Source: an uncultured Gammaproteobacteria bacterium
GTDB taxonomy: Bacteria > Pseudomonadota > Gammaproteobacteria > UBA6429 > Thiohalophilaceae
Length of the DNA stretch: 64,000 nt
Assembly: GCA_913064945.1 (NCBI GenBank)
Contig: CAJYAN010000006.1
Location: forward strand, 167,391-231,390
Direction of reading: 5' to 3'
Position 1 is the stretch's first letter; every line of letters begins with the position of its first letter. Of the stretch, positions 26,046 to 36,255 are shown piece by piece. Under the pieces are notes generated by a model that searched no databases, was not told the origin of the DNA, and saw only the letters and a list, made by a program, of their open reading frames with translations. A program made the translations under genes and the position numbers.

Positions 26046-27032
26046 ATGGCAAAACGTAAAATAACGAAACAGCAACATCGTCGTATCCAGCACCGCCAGC
26101 AGCAGCATCTCGACAATCAACAACCGGCTTCTACGGATAACGTTGATGCCCATAGTGGTACGGTAATTTCTCACCGGGGTAAACTAATTCAGATCGAAGA
26201 TTTAAATGGTAAGGTAATTTCCTGTCACATGCGGACGCATATCGAAAAACCCGTTTGCGGGGACCAGGTAATATGGCAGTCTGATGACCAGGCGAATAAC
26301 GCTGTCATCATCGCCGTGCAGCCACGTCGTAATGAATGGGACCGCTTTACACGTCGTGGCGAACGCAAGGTTGTCGCCGCGAATGTAACCCAGGCGCTAA
26401 TCGTCGTCGCCGCCAAACCCGAGATACATGAGGGTCTCATTGACCGTTATCTGGTGGCGCTGGAGAATCGAGATATTCAGGCGGTTATCGTCTTTAACAA
26501 AATTGATCTACTGAGTGAGACACAGCACCTTGCCTATCGTCAACGCCTTGGTCTGTATGAAAAGCTTGGTTACCCGGTGATTGAAACCAGTGTCAAGCAG
26601 GCGCATGGCCTGGAGAAACTTCATGGCGTATTAGTGCATGAGATCAGTATTGTCGTTGGCGAATCCGGGGTTGGGAAATCCTCCCTAATTCAGCATCTAT
26701 TACCGGAGGAAGAAATTCGCATCGGCAGTATCTCCACTGCGCACGAACAGGGCACGCACACAACCACGACGGCCCGACTTTATCATCTGTCGGCGGGTGG
26801 GCACATCATAGACTCCCCCGGCATTCGTGAATTTTTTATACCTCACTTTACACCTGAGGAACTGACGCAGGGGTTTCGTGAATTCCTCCCCTACCTGGGT
26901 CAGTGTCAATTTCGGGATTGCCAACATCAACAGGAACCGGGGTGCGCCTTACGGCTTGCCGTTGACAGCGGTAACATCTCACGGCAGCGTTGGCTGAGTT
27001 ATCTCAGTATCGCCGGTGAACTGACAGCTTAG
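26046..27032 (+). CDS. rsgA: Ribosome small-subunit-dependent GTPase RsgA
   Basis: 328 residues. RsgA assists late 30S subunit maturation. The circularly permuted GTPase order is visible: NKID (G4) near 152, then GESGVGKSS (G1) near 207, then DSPG (G3) near 259. An OB-fold precedes at about 38-105, and a zinc site follows (CQFRDCQHQQEPGC). The N-terminus is a Lys/Gln/Arg-rich tail. G1 reads GESGVGKSS where most have GQSGVGKSS or GPSGVGKSS, a mild variation. It converges on motB with a four-base overlap. Confidence 0.95.
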   Translation: MAKRKITKQQHRRIQHRQQQHLDNQQPASTDNVDAHSGTVISHRGKLIQIEDLNGKVISCHMRTHIEKPVCGDQVIWQSDDQANNAVIIAVQPRRNEWDRFTRRGERKVVAANVTQALIVVAAKPEIHEGLIDRYLVALENRDIQAVIVFNKIDLLSETQHLAYRQRLGLYEKLGYPVIETSVKQAHGLEKLHGVLVHEISIVVGESGVGKSSLIQHLLPEEEIRIGSISTAHEQGTHTTTTARLYHLSAGGHIIDSPGIREFFIPHFTPEELTQGFREFLPYLGQCQFRDCQHQQEPGCALRLAVDSGNISRQRWLSYLSIAGELTA

Positions 27033-28036
27033 CGGACTTTGAGATTCTCTGTGGGTAACAGTTTCTTCAGCTCATCCACTGTGGCGGGCGCTTTCTTGTT
27101 TACTTTTATTAACTGTTTCACCTCGCTGACCGTCGTTGAATGGCGTTCTTCCAGACCAAGACTTTTCTCGGTCGCCTTATTCATCACGATAATACTGATT
27201 CGGCGATTAATGGGATTCTTCGGATTCTTTTTGTCAAAAAGAACCGAAGACGCCAGTCCAATGACCTGCCCCACTTTATCTTCTGGCAAGCCATCTTTTA
27301 CCATTTCACGGCGCGCCGCATTGGCCCGGTCGGCTGAAAGTTCCCAGTTGGTATAACGCACCCGCTGTTGTATATCCTCGTATTCTCGATAATATCCTTT
27401 GACAAAATTGGTGACGTCCGTATGTCCCGAGATCGATATACGGTTGGGAACTTTGCGGATAATTTTGGCAATCTCACGCAGGATACCTCGCATATAGGGT
27501 TTCAGTGTGGCGCTGGCCAGGCCAAACATGGGACGATTTTCCTTGTCGACAATCTGAATACGCAAGCCCTCGGGGGTAATATCCAGAAGTAGCTGATCCT
27601 TGAAAGGCTTCAGTGCCTGACTTTTCTCAATCGCCTTTTTCAGTATTTGCAACAAGGCATCAAGGTCTTTTTTCTCAACCTCTTTCGATTTTTCTGCTTT
27701 CGTTTCCTGTTTACTTTGTTGTGAGCTGGACTCTTCAGGCTTGCGCGTTTTCTTTCGACTATCATCGCCATGCGGCATCTCAAGTGCACCACCCAGTTTG
27801 ATCATACTGGTACTGGCACCGCCCGGGCCCTGGATACCGGTCGGATTTTTAAAAAAATCCGAAATACCCGCTTTTTGTCCCTCACTGGTGGAACCCAACA
27901 ACCACATCAACAGGAAAAAGGCCATCATCGCGGTTACAAAATCGGCATAGGCGACTTTCCAGGCACCACCATGATGACCATGTCCGCCGCCTTTTACCTT
28001 CTTGATGACAATGGGTTGTTTTTTATCAGCTGCCAC
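27029..28036 (-). CDS. motB: Flagellar motor stator protein MotB
   Basis: 335 residues. Cytosolic basic tail with a His/Gly stretch, membrane helix at about 28-48 with the proton-carrying Asp in VAYADFVTAMMAFFLLMWLL, a plug-like segment behind it (SDFFKNPTG), a charged Lys/Glu-rich linker (about 95-135), and an OmpA-like peptidoglycan-binding domain at about 185-300 (ISISGHTDVTNF, NWELSADRANAARR). It pairs with motA 22 bases upstream. Second stator system in the window besides MotCD. Confidence 0.93.
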   Translation of the reverse strand: MAADKKQPIVIKKVKGGGHGHHGGAWKVAYADFVTAMMAFFLLMWLLGSTSEGQKAGISDFFKNPTGIQGPGGASTSMIKLGGALEMPHGDDSRKKTRKPEESSSQQSKQETKAEKSKEVEKKDLDALLQILKKAIEKSQALKPFKDQLLLDITPEGLRIQIVDKENRPMFGLASATLKPYMRGILREIAKIIRKVPNRISISGHTDVTNFVKGYYREYEDIQQRVRYTNWELSADRANAARREMVKDGLPEDKVGQVIGLASSVLFDKKNPKNPINRRISIIVMNKATEKSLGLEERHSTTVSEVKQLIKVNKKAPATVDELKKLLPTENLKVR

Positions 28037-28058
28037 GCGCAGAGTTTCCTAGTCCGGT

Positions 28059-28913
28059 TTATTTAGAGGACTTGATATGTTCTTCCAGTTCAAAAAAACT
28101 TGGTCGAATGTGTCCATAAATGGCCTTACGACCAAACTCGACGGCGACCTGCGGGGTATAACCATTGAGCGTCGCCATAATACAAACTTTGGTACACTCA
28201 AGAAATTTTGCCTCGTCCACCGATTTATATTCCATGGCCTTGGCCATGGGGCCGGCAAATCCATAGGCCAGTAAAATACCTAAAAAGGTGCCCACCAGGG
28301 CTGCCGCAATATGACCGCCCAGGACCTCGGGAGGCTCACTGATATACCCCATGGTAATAACAACCCCCATAACGGCTGCCACAATACCAAAACCGGGCAA
28401 GGCATCTGCCATACTTTGTAAAGCGGCACTGGACTCGCTCGACTCATGATGGTGCGTATCCAGTTCGACGTCCATCAGGTTTTCCAGTTCGAAGGCATTC
28501 ATGTTACCGCCGACCATCAGGCGCAAATAGTCACTGATAAATTCCGAGACATGGTGATTCTTAACAATTTTGGGAAAGGCCTGAAAGATTTCGCTTTCCG
28601 CTGGTTCATCTATATCGGCTTCGAGCGCCATCAGACCTTCTTTACGGGCCTTGCTGAAGAGTCGGAACATTAAGGTCAACAGATCCATATACATGGTTTT
28701 GTTGTAGGGAGAAGATTTAAATAAACCCATCACCCCTTTGAAGACATTCATAATGACGGTTTTTGGATTCGCGATAATAAAGGCACCGAAGGCACCACCG
28801 CCAATGATCATTAGCTCAAAGGGTTGCCATAATGCCGCCATATGTCCGTGCGACAGAACATAGCCACCAAATATACAGCCGATGGTTAAGATTAAACCCA
28901 CTAGAAATTTCAT
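28059..28913 (-). CDS. motA: Flagellar motor stator protein MotA
   Basis: 284 residues with four membrane helices (about 3-22, 34-52, 170-190, 202-222), a large cytosolic loop holding the conserved charged residues that meet FliG, and ALPGFGIVAAVMGVVITMG before helix 3 as in the proton-driven MotA class. A strong sigma-28 promoter lies upstream at 28968-28994. Forms the stator with MotB. Confidence 0.95.
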   Translation of the reverse strand: MKFLVGLILTIGCIFGGYVLSHGHMAALWQPFELMIIGGGAFGAFIIANPKTVIMNVFKGVMGLFKSSPYNKTMYMDLLTLMFRLFSKARKEGLMALEADIDEPAESEIFQAFPKIVKNHHVSEFISDYLRLMVGGNMNAFELENLMDVELDTHHHESSESSAALQSMADALPGFGIVAAVMGVVITMGYISEPPEVLGGHIAAALVGTFLGILLAYGFAGPMAKAMEYKSVDEAKFLECTKVCIMATLNGYTPQVAVEFGRKAIYGHIRPSFFELEEHIKSSK

Positions 28914-28967
28914 AAAATGCGGTATTCCTTGCTTCGTAAAGTCACAAATTCTGTTCGAGCAAGAGTG

Positions 28968-28994
28968 TTATCGTCTGCAAGTCAAAGAAACTTA
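28968..28994 (-). promoter_or_regulatory. Sigma-28 promoter of motAB
   Basis: Minus strand TAAG (28991-28994), exactly 15 bases, GACGATAA (28968-28975). The -10 box is identical to that before fliK. It lies about 55 bases before the motA start. Confidence 0.75.
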
Positions 28995-29080
28995 AGCAGA
29001 AAATTAAAGCCTTTGCCAAAATCATCCGATAGCTCCGACAGGCAATGAATTTACGATTACACTAAAGTCATCAGGTACTT

Positions 29081-30538
29081 ATGAGCAAACAGATTGACCA
29101 GTGGCTGAAGAAGCTGGGTGACAAGCCCATCCCCATTCTTGAGAATACAATCAAGGACTTAGCACAGGCGTGCAAGCTCGATAGCACCACCACCAATGAG
29201 ATCGTCGCCATCGTCGAGCGCGATCCGGGCTTAACTGTTCAACTTTTGCGCACTTGCAGTCAAAAGGCGCATGGTAGTCTGCAAAGTGATGTGAATTCTG
29301 TACAACAGGCCTTGATGATGCTCGGTACTCAAACGGTCAGTAAGCTTGCCCACGCGCTGCCGACGGTTGAAAAGGATCTACCGGAAAAGGCTCGTACTCA
29401 GGTGCTGTTTACCTTCACCCGTGCTTATTTTGCCGGCATGCAGGCCTATGCCTGGGCACGAGAACGACGCGATATGACTCCCGATGAAGTCTTTGCCAGT
29501 GCCCAGTTACACTTTCTCGGTGAAATGATTCTCTCGATTTTTGCGCCGGAAAAGTTACATGAAATTTATGTCATGCGTACCGAAGAGCATGTTGCCTCAG
29601 AGGAGGCACAGTATGTCATTCTCGGTTTTACGCTCGACCAGCTGTCACTACAAATCGCCGAGCGCTGGCACCTGCCAAATCTCGTCAGCGAGGCACTGCA
29701 CCCGGAAAACGCCCGTTTCCCGCGCGCCTACGGCGTCATGTTGGCCGTGCAACTTGCCCGCTATGCTACCACCAGCTGGACCGACCCGAAGACCCTGCAA
29801 TTAATCTATGACGCCGCTGAATGGTTAGATGAAGAAAACGTTGATAATGTTATTGCTAACTGCCATTCCACGGCCGCCGAGGCCGCGCAGGGTTCGGCCT
29901 ATTACGGCATCAAACCTGCGGCTATCCAGTTAGTGCAACTGCCGGCGACACCAAAAAATACAAGCGACATAAATACAGAGGCGTCTCTATCCGAAAGCGA
30001 AACCGGTATGTGTCTGAGCCCCCAACTCGATATATTAAAAGACCAGTTACGACACCTCAATGACGCATCACTTATCACGCCAGATGAAATTGTAGCAACC
30101 ACCATGACCGCCTTACATGACGGAATTGGTCTGAATCGCGTTGTGTTTGCCAGTCTCGACACGGAAAACCACCGTCTCGTCACACATGCATTAGCCGGTA
30201 CGGATAATGACCCCAACTTTAATCGGTTTCATATCTCCTTAAAACAGCCCCATCTCTTTTATCACCTTATGGAGAAAATGCAGGGAATATGGCTGAACGA
30301 TCAAAATCGGGAAAAATTCTGGCCACTGGTGCCTAAAGAATTCCAGCGTATAATCATGCTAAATTCGTTTCTGGCAATGTCGATTTTTGTCAATAAAAAG
30401 GCCGTGGGGCTGGTCTATGCCGACCGCCACTCACGCGACTGTGTGCTGGATGCACACAGTTATCAATATTTCAAAACGGTTTGCATGCAATTTGCCAGGT
30501 CATTGGAGCGTGTTAAACAACTCAATTTCAAGAGCTAG
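29081..30538 (+). CDS. HDOD domain protein with C-terminal GAF-like domain
   Basis: 485 residues. Residues about 15-215 form an HDOD domain ([17 protein letters not shown] and [18 protein letters not shown]), a metal-free relative of HD phosphohydrolases found in signalling proteins. A variable linker follows (about 285-310), then a likely GAF-like domain at about 335-475 ([27 protein letters not shown]). HDOD proteins often act in motility or c-di-GMP pathways, but no exact role can be assigned. Divergent from motA; its end overlaps the convergent recR by four bases. Confidence 0.75.
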   Translation: MSKQIDQWLKKLGDKPIPILENTIKDLAQACKLDSTTTNEIVAIVERDPGLTVQLLRTCSQKAHGSLQSDVNSVQQALMMLGTQTVSKLAHALPTVEKDLPEKARTQVLFTFTRAYFAGMQAYAWARERRDMTPDEVFASAQLHFLGEMILSIFAPEKLHEIYVMRTEEHVASEEAQYVILGFTLDQLSLQIAERWHLPNLVSEALHPENARFPRAYGVMLAVQLARYATTSWTDPKTLQLIYDAAEWLDEENVDNVIANCHSTAAEAAQGSAYYGIKPAAIQLVQLPATPKNTSDINTEASLSESETGMCLSPQLDILKDQLRHLNDASLITPDEIVATTMTALHDGIGLNRVVFASLDTENHRLVTHALAGTDNDPNFNRFHISLKQPHLFYHLMEKMQGIWLNDQNREKFWPLVPKEFQRIIMLNSFLAMSIFVNKKAVGLVYADRHSRDCVLDAHSYQYFKTVCMQFARSLERVKQLNFKS

Positions 30539-31131
30539 ACTTCTTTGCGTCCACTGAAGGCATGAGAAAGTGTCGTGACGTTGACATATTCAAGCTCACC
30601 ACCCAACGGCACCCCATGGGCAATTCGAGTAACGCGGATATTTCGAGAATGTAGCATATCGGCAATATAATGTGCGGTTGCTTCTCCCTCGACTGTCGCG
30701 TTAGTGGCCAGAATGACCTCGGTGATCTTACCTTCATCCAGCCGCTTTGCTAGAAGGTCCAGTCCAATTTCGTTTGGTCCCATACCATCCAATGGTGACA
30801 GATGTCCCATCAGCACAAAATAAACGCCATCATAATCCGCGGCGTGTTCAATCATTTGTACATCGACCGGCGATTCGACGATGCACACCTTGCCATGATC
30901 CCGGCGGCTACTTGCACAGATATGACAGAGTCTATCCTCTGTTAAGGTCCGGCATTGCTGACAGTGCCCAACCCGATCAACGGCAGCCTGTAATACCTGT
31001 GATAGATGGGCTGCACCCTTGCGATCACGCTGTAGTAAATGAAAGGCCATACGTTGGGCACTCTTCTGCCCTACACCTGGCAGACAACGCAGCGCCTCAA
31101 TGAGCTGTTCAACGAGTGGACTTGCTGACAT
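30535..31131 (-). CDS. recR: Recombination mediator protein RecR
   Basis: 198 residues. Order: helix-hairpin-helix ([17 protein letters not shown]), a four-Cys zinc finger ([16 protein letters not shown]), and a Toprim domain ([24 protein letters not shown]). Works with RecO/RecF to load RecA at gaps. Located after ybaB and dnaX in the usual order. Confidence 0.96.
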   Translation of the reverse strand: MSASPLVEQLIEALRCLPGVGQKSAQRMAFHLLQRDRKGAAHLSQVLQAAVDRVGHCQQCRTLTEDRLCHICASSRRDHGKVCIVESPVDVQMIEHAADYDGVYFVLMGHLSPLDGMGPNEIGLDLLAKRLDEGKITEVILATNATVEGEATAHYIADMLHSRNIRVTRIAHGVPLGGELEYVNVTTLSHAFSGRKEV

Positions 31132-31141
31132 CAGGATTAAT

Positions 31142-31465
31142 TTAGAATGGCATTTTAAATCCGGCAGGCAAATTCATACCCGCCGTCATACCCGAAAAAC
31201 GCTCCTGGGTCTCTTTTTCCACCTGACGCACGGCATCATTGACCGCCGCGGCAATCAGGTCTTCGAGCATTTCTTTATCATCAGCCATCAGACTGTCATC
31301 AATCGAGACACGTTTTATATCGTGCTTGCCTGTCATGACCACGGAGACCATGCCGCCACCGGACTGACCGGTAATCTCCATATTGGCAACTTCTTCCTGC
31401 ATTTTTTGCATATTGGCCTGCATCTGCTGGGCCTGTTTCATCATATTGCCGATACCTTTCATCAA
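31142..31465 (-). CDS. YbaB/EbfC nucleoid-associated protein
   Basis: 107 residues, a Met/Gln-rich N-terminal helix ([20 protein letters not shown]), then the domain core with [16 protein letters not shown] and the C-terminal [16 protein letters not shown]. YbaB dimers bind DNA and are encoded between dnaX and recR in most Gammaproteobacteria, as here. Confidence 0.95.
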   Translation of the reverse strand: MMKGIGNMMKQAQQMQANMQKMQEEVANMEITGQSGGGMVSVVMTGKHDIKRVSIDDSLMADDKEMLEDLIAAAVNDAVRQVEKETQERFSGMTAGMNLPAGFKMPF

Positions 31466-31498
31466 AAGCTCCTTACAAGAATGTAGATGTAAAAAAAA

Positions 31499-33160
31499 TT
31501 ACTGTGGCTGAATTGAGTCTGGTTTTATTTGTGCGCCAAAGGCCTCGATCAGGTTCTTGACACCATCATCATTCGCAATCGCCGCCTGCGCCTGCGCCTG
31601 TCGCTCGGCGGCTTCACGTAAAAGTCTGGCGGCCGGTGTTTCGCTTGTCGGTGGCAGGACGTCGATTTGTAACTTTATTTGCCGATCCAATGTACTGCAG
31701 ACATCTTCCTGCAAACGTTCCTGGCGTTCAGCGGTTAATAAATGCCTGTGATTAGGGTCGAGGGCCAATAACCAACGCCCCGCCTGTTGACTCACCAGAC
31801 TACAGTTCATCGCCAGTTGTTTGACAACACCTGCGGTGGGCAGACGTCCCATCAGTTGATGCCAGTCATCCTGTTCAGACGATGGCGCGGAAACCGTTGT
31901 TGCCTGAATAGCAGGCTCGGCGATTGCCGGTGTTACTCTGTGTTGTGTCTCTTTCACTGGTGCTTCAGCCCTGGGGGCAACGACTGGACTGCGCGGTGTT
32001 GCTTGTGGCGATTGAATCACGGGCGGTGTTGCGGCTGCTGTTTTTTTTACTGCGACCGCGTTTTGCGTATCCCCGTCAACAGGACGAAACGCCAGCATAC
32101 GCAGTACTGTCATTTCCAGACCCGTGCGTGGATCAGGCGCAAAGGCTAAGTCCCTTCGTCCATGCAGCGCGATCTGATAATATAATTGCACATCTTCCGC
32201 TGTCATCTGTAGCGCCAGCTGCTGCAACCTTGCTTGATCCCCCATACTGGCGTCAAAGGCATCCGGCCATTGATGTATTACCGCGATGTAATGCAATGCG
32301 GAAAGCATTTCGACAATCACTTCATGATAATCGGGGGACTTTTCCGCAAGTTGTTTAATCTGCTCAAGCACCGTGTTGCTCTCGCCTGAGGCGATCGCCT
32401 CCAGCAGGTCATAGACTTCATGACGTTCAATCGTTCCCAGCATGGCGCGAACATCAGCTTCATTTACCTCACCCGCAGCAAAGGCAATCGCCTGATCCAT
32501 CAGGCTTAAGGCATCACGCATACTGCCATCGGCTGCCCGAGCCAGTTCCGCCAGCGCAATGGGTTCGTAACTGACACTCTCCGTCGTAAGAATTTTTTCC
32601 AGATGCTGCTGAATCGGTTCAATTCCCAGGCGACGCAAATTGAATTGTAAACAACGGGATAAAATCGTTACCGGTAATTTTTGCGGGTCCGTCGTCGCCA
32701 GTAAAAATTTGACATGCGGCGGTGGCTCTTCCAGTGTTTTTAACAGGGCATTAAAACTATGACCAGAGAGCATGTGTACTTCATCGATCAGATAGACCTT
32801 ATAGCGGCCGCGCGTCGGTGCGTACTGTACGTTATCGAGGAGCTCGCGGGTGTCTTCCACCTTTGTGCGCGACGCGGCATCCACTTCAATCAGATCAACA
32901 AAACGCCCGGCATCGATTTCCTGACAGGCACTACACAGGCCACAGGGCGTTGAACTCACCCCTTGCTCACAATTCAGGGATTTGGCCAAAATACGGGCAA
33001 TCGTGGTTTTGCCCACACCACGCGTCCCAGTAAATAAAAAGGCATGATGCACCCGATCATTATCCAGTGCATTCGTCAGCGCACGCAGGACGTGACCCTG
33101 CCCGACCATTTCGGCAAAGTTCCGTGGTCGCCATTTCCTTGCAAGGGCTTGATAACTCAT
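31499..33160 (-). CDS. dnaX: DNA polymerase III subunit tau (and probably gamma)
   Basis: 553 residues. Clamp-loader ATPase: P-loop GTRGVGKTT near 45-53, zinc module with four Cys (about 64-79), DEVHML Walker B, SRC arginine-finger motif. Domains I-III run to about residue 365; a Pro/Ala/Thr-rich linker follows and a shorter tau tail. Codons 371-374 read GTA AAA AAA ACA, a run of eight A (plus-strand T8 at 32041-32048). A -1 shift there would add 25 codons and stop, giving a 398-residue product, near the 431-residue E. coli gamma. Tau is shorter than in E. coli (643). Confidence 0.95.
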   Translation of the reverse strand: MSYQALARKWRPRNFAEMVGQGHVLRALTNALDNDRVHHAFLFTGTRGVGKTTIARILAKSLNCEQGVSSTPCGLCSACQEIDAGRFVDLIEVDAASRTKVEDTRELLDNVQYAPTRGRYKVYLIDEVHMLSGHSFNALLKTLEEPPPHVKFLLATTDPQKLPVTILSRCLQFNLRRLGIEPIQQHLEKILTTESVSYEPIALAELARAADGSMRDALSLMDQAIAFAAGEVNEADVRAMLGTIERHEVYDLLEAIASGESNTVLEQIKQLAEKSPDYHEVIVEMLSALHYIAVIHQWPDAFDASMGDQARLQQLALQMTAEDVQLYYQIALHGRRDLAFAPDPRTGLEMTVLRMLAFRPVDGDTQNAVAVKKTAAATPPVIQSPQATPRSPVVAPRAEAPVKETQHRVTPAIAEPAIQATTVSAPSSEQDDWHQLMGRLPTAGVVKQLAMNCSLVSQQAGRWLLALDPNHRHLLTAERQERLQEDVCSTLDRQIKLQIDVLPPTSETPAARLLREAAERQAQAQAAIANDDGVKNLIEAFGAQIKPDSIQPQ

Positions 33161-33279
33161 GCTTTTATTGGTTTGCCTATCGCTAGTCCAGAATCGACAT
33201 TCTACAGACGAAAGGCCCCGGGTACTAGATATTAGGTTTGCGGTCGCGAAGCATAAGTATACTTAATGAACCTCGAAGG

Positions 33280-33354
33280 GGTTCTAAGTGCGAGGCGCGG
33301 GGCGTCAAAAGCATAACGCTTTTCCTGGACCCTAGACCCTCGCACCTGGAACCT
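33280..33354. repeat. Inverted set of degenerate seven-base repeats
   Basis: Three plus-strand TNCNAGG units (33282-33302) face four CCTNGNA units (33324-33351) across a short spacer, with an inner AAAAGC/GCTTTT hairpin. The outer 16 bases on each side (33280-33295 and 33338-33353) pair at 14 of 16 positions. No coding potential. It lies between dnaX and the 4.5S RNA gene. Confidence 0.6.
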
Positions 33355-33364
33355 ATTTTTATAA

Positions 33365-33479
33365 GGTGGCAACCTGCACCAGCCACACCCCGGCGCCCAA
33401 GTCCACCGCTGCGGCTGCTCCCTTCCAGGCCTGACCGGGTTCACGGTTTATTGTCGCGAGGGGACCAATGCAGGTCACC
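33365..33479 (-). ncRNA. ffs: 4.5S RNA of the signal recognition particle
   Basis: On the minus strand the highly conserved SRP apical loop is visible as GGTCAGGCCTGGAAGGGAGC with the following AGC. The ends pair: GGTGACCTGCA at the 5' side with TGCAGGTTGCCACC at the 3' side, giving a 115-base hairpin RNA like the E. coli 114-base 4.5S RNA. The SRP RNA binds Ffh and guides membrane proteins to FtsY. Location near dnaX is usual for this group. The exact ends are set from pairing and may differ by a few bases. Confidence 0.93.
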
Positions 33480-33540
33480 ATTGACAGCTAGTTTCGAGAA
33501 CCGGGTATCGAGCTCCCAGGATTTTGACTTATCCGACCTT

Positions 33541-33561
33541 CCTCGACACTCGTCCCTCGGT
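33541..33561 (+). repeat. Degenerate seven-base repeats upstream of tRNA-Ser terminator
   Basis: Three units of CCTCGAC / ACTCGTC / CCTCGGT type in register every seven bases, the same CCTNGNA family as at 33.3 and 33.8 kb. Confidence 0.4.
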
Positions 33562-33574
33562 ACTTCAAAAATAG

Positions 33575-33597
33575 AAAAGGCCTTTTCGAGGCCTTTT
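33575..33597 (-). terminator. Rho-independent terminator of tRNA-Ser
   Basis: Minus-strand AAAAGGCC and GGCCTTTT arms around a short loop, followed by a CTATTTTT tail. It lies 12 bases after the CCA end of the tRNA gene. Confidence 0.8.
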
Positions 33598-33608
33598 ATG
33601 TTTTTGAT

Positions 33609-33699
33609 TGGCGGAGAAGGAGGGATTCGAACCCTCGATACGCGATAAACGTATACACACTTTCCAGGCGTGCTCCTTCAACCGCTCGGACACTTCTCC
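33609..33699 (-). tRNA. tRNA-Ser (anticodon GGA)
   Basis: A class II tRNA of 91 bases with encoded CCA. The acceptor stem GGAGAAG pairs with CTTCTCC, discriminator G, and the T-loop contains GGTTCGAATCC. The anticodon stem-loop holds CTGGAAA, giving anticodon GGA (Ser UCC/UCU codons). The long variable arm is AT-rich with GTATACGTTTATCGCGTAT pairing, as required for Ser. Confidence 0.96.
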
Positions 33700-33822
33700 A
33701 AAACTATAGATTTTACCCGGCTTTTGCGAAAAGCACGAAAAACCGCTTGCCGGAGCGTAGCATAGGTACCCCCAATAAAGCCCGAAGGGATTCTGGGGGC
33801 AGACACATCTCCAGCACATATA

Positions 33823-33850
33823 CCTGATACCTAACACCTGGTACCCGATT
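33823..33850 (+). repeat. Degenerate seven-base repeats between tRNA-Ser and mltF
   Basis: Four tandem units CCTGATA, CCTAACA, CCTGGTA, CCCGATT in strict seven-base register, the same CCTNGNA family as before the 4.5S RNA gene. No gene is seen in the whole 33700-34183 interval; 34000-34083 is AT-rich and probably holds the mltF promoter. Confidence 0.55.
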
Positions 33851-34183
33851 TCTGGGCCGCAAGGGTAAACCACCGGGCAGATTAGCGCAAACTGATTCGC
33901 TATGGGGCAGGCAATAAGGATGGGAGATGTGTGCGCGTATGGCATGCGCTACAGCCCCCATCGCCCAAAAAATGACTACAATTCCACCAGCAGACCAAAA
34001 TTAATTTTTAAGTCATTGTTTTGTATTAGATTTTCTGGATGATAAATAATATTAGTGTGTTATAATATTGCCGTAGACTTTTTAGTAACCGTCAAGCATA
34101 TCACCCAAGCAACAAATTAAACTGGAGTTTATTGAGTGAAGGCCGATAGTGTGAGCAGTGTCACAAAAATACGGGGACCTAAA

Positions 34184-36151
<1,968 letters not shown>

Positions 36152-36255
36152 TCATAACGGCACAGAGAACACGCAGCCCGGTGGTGAATAAGGTTTTGAA
36201 AAGAGACTGCGGGACACCGCAGACCTTACGCCTCCAGCAGTCAATAATATCCGTA

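Noticed and set aside
33303..33323. AAAAGC/GCTTTT hairpin as the end of the 4.5S RNA transcript
   Set aside because: It could act as a weak terminator on the minus strand, but the T run is only four bases and it is embedded in the heptamer repeats, so I kept it as part of the repeat.
33565..33945. Minus-strand open frame of 126 codons over the tRNA-Ser locus
   Set aside because: It runs through the tRNA gene, its terminator and the heptamer repeats and has no protein-like features.
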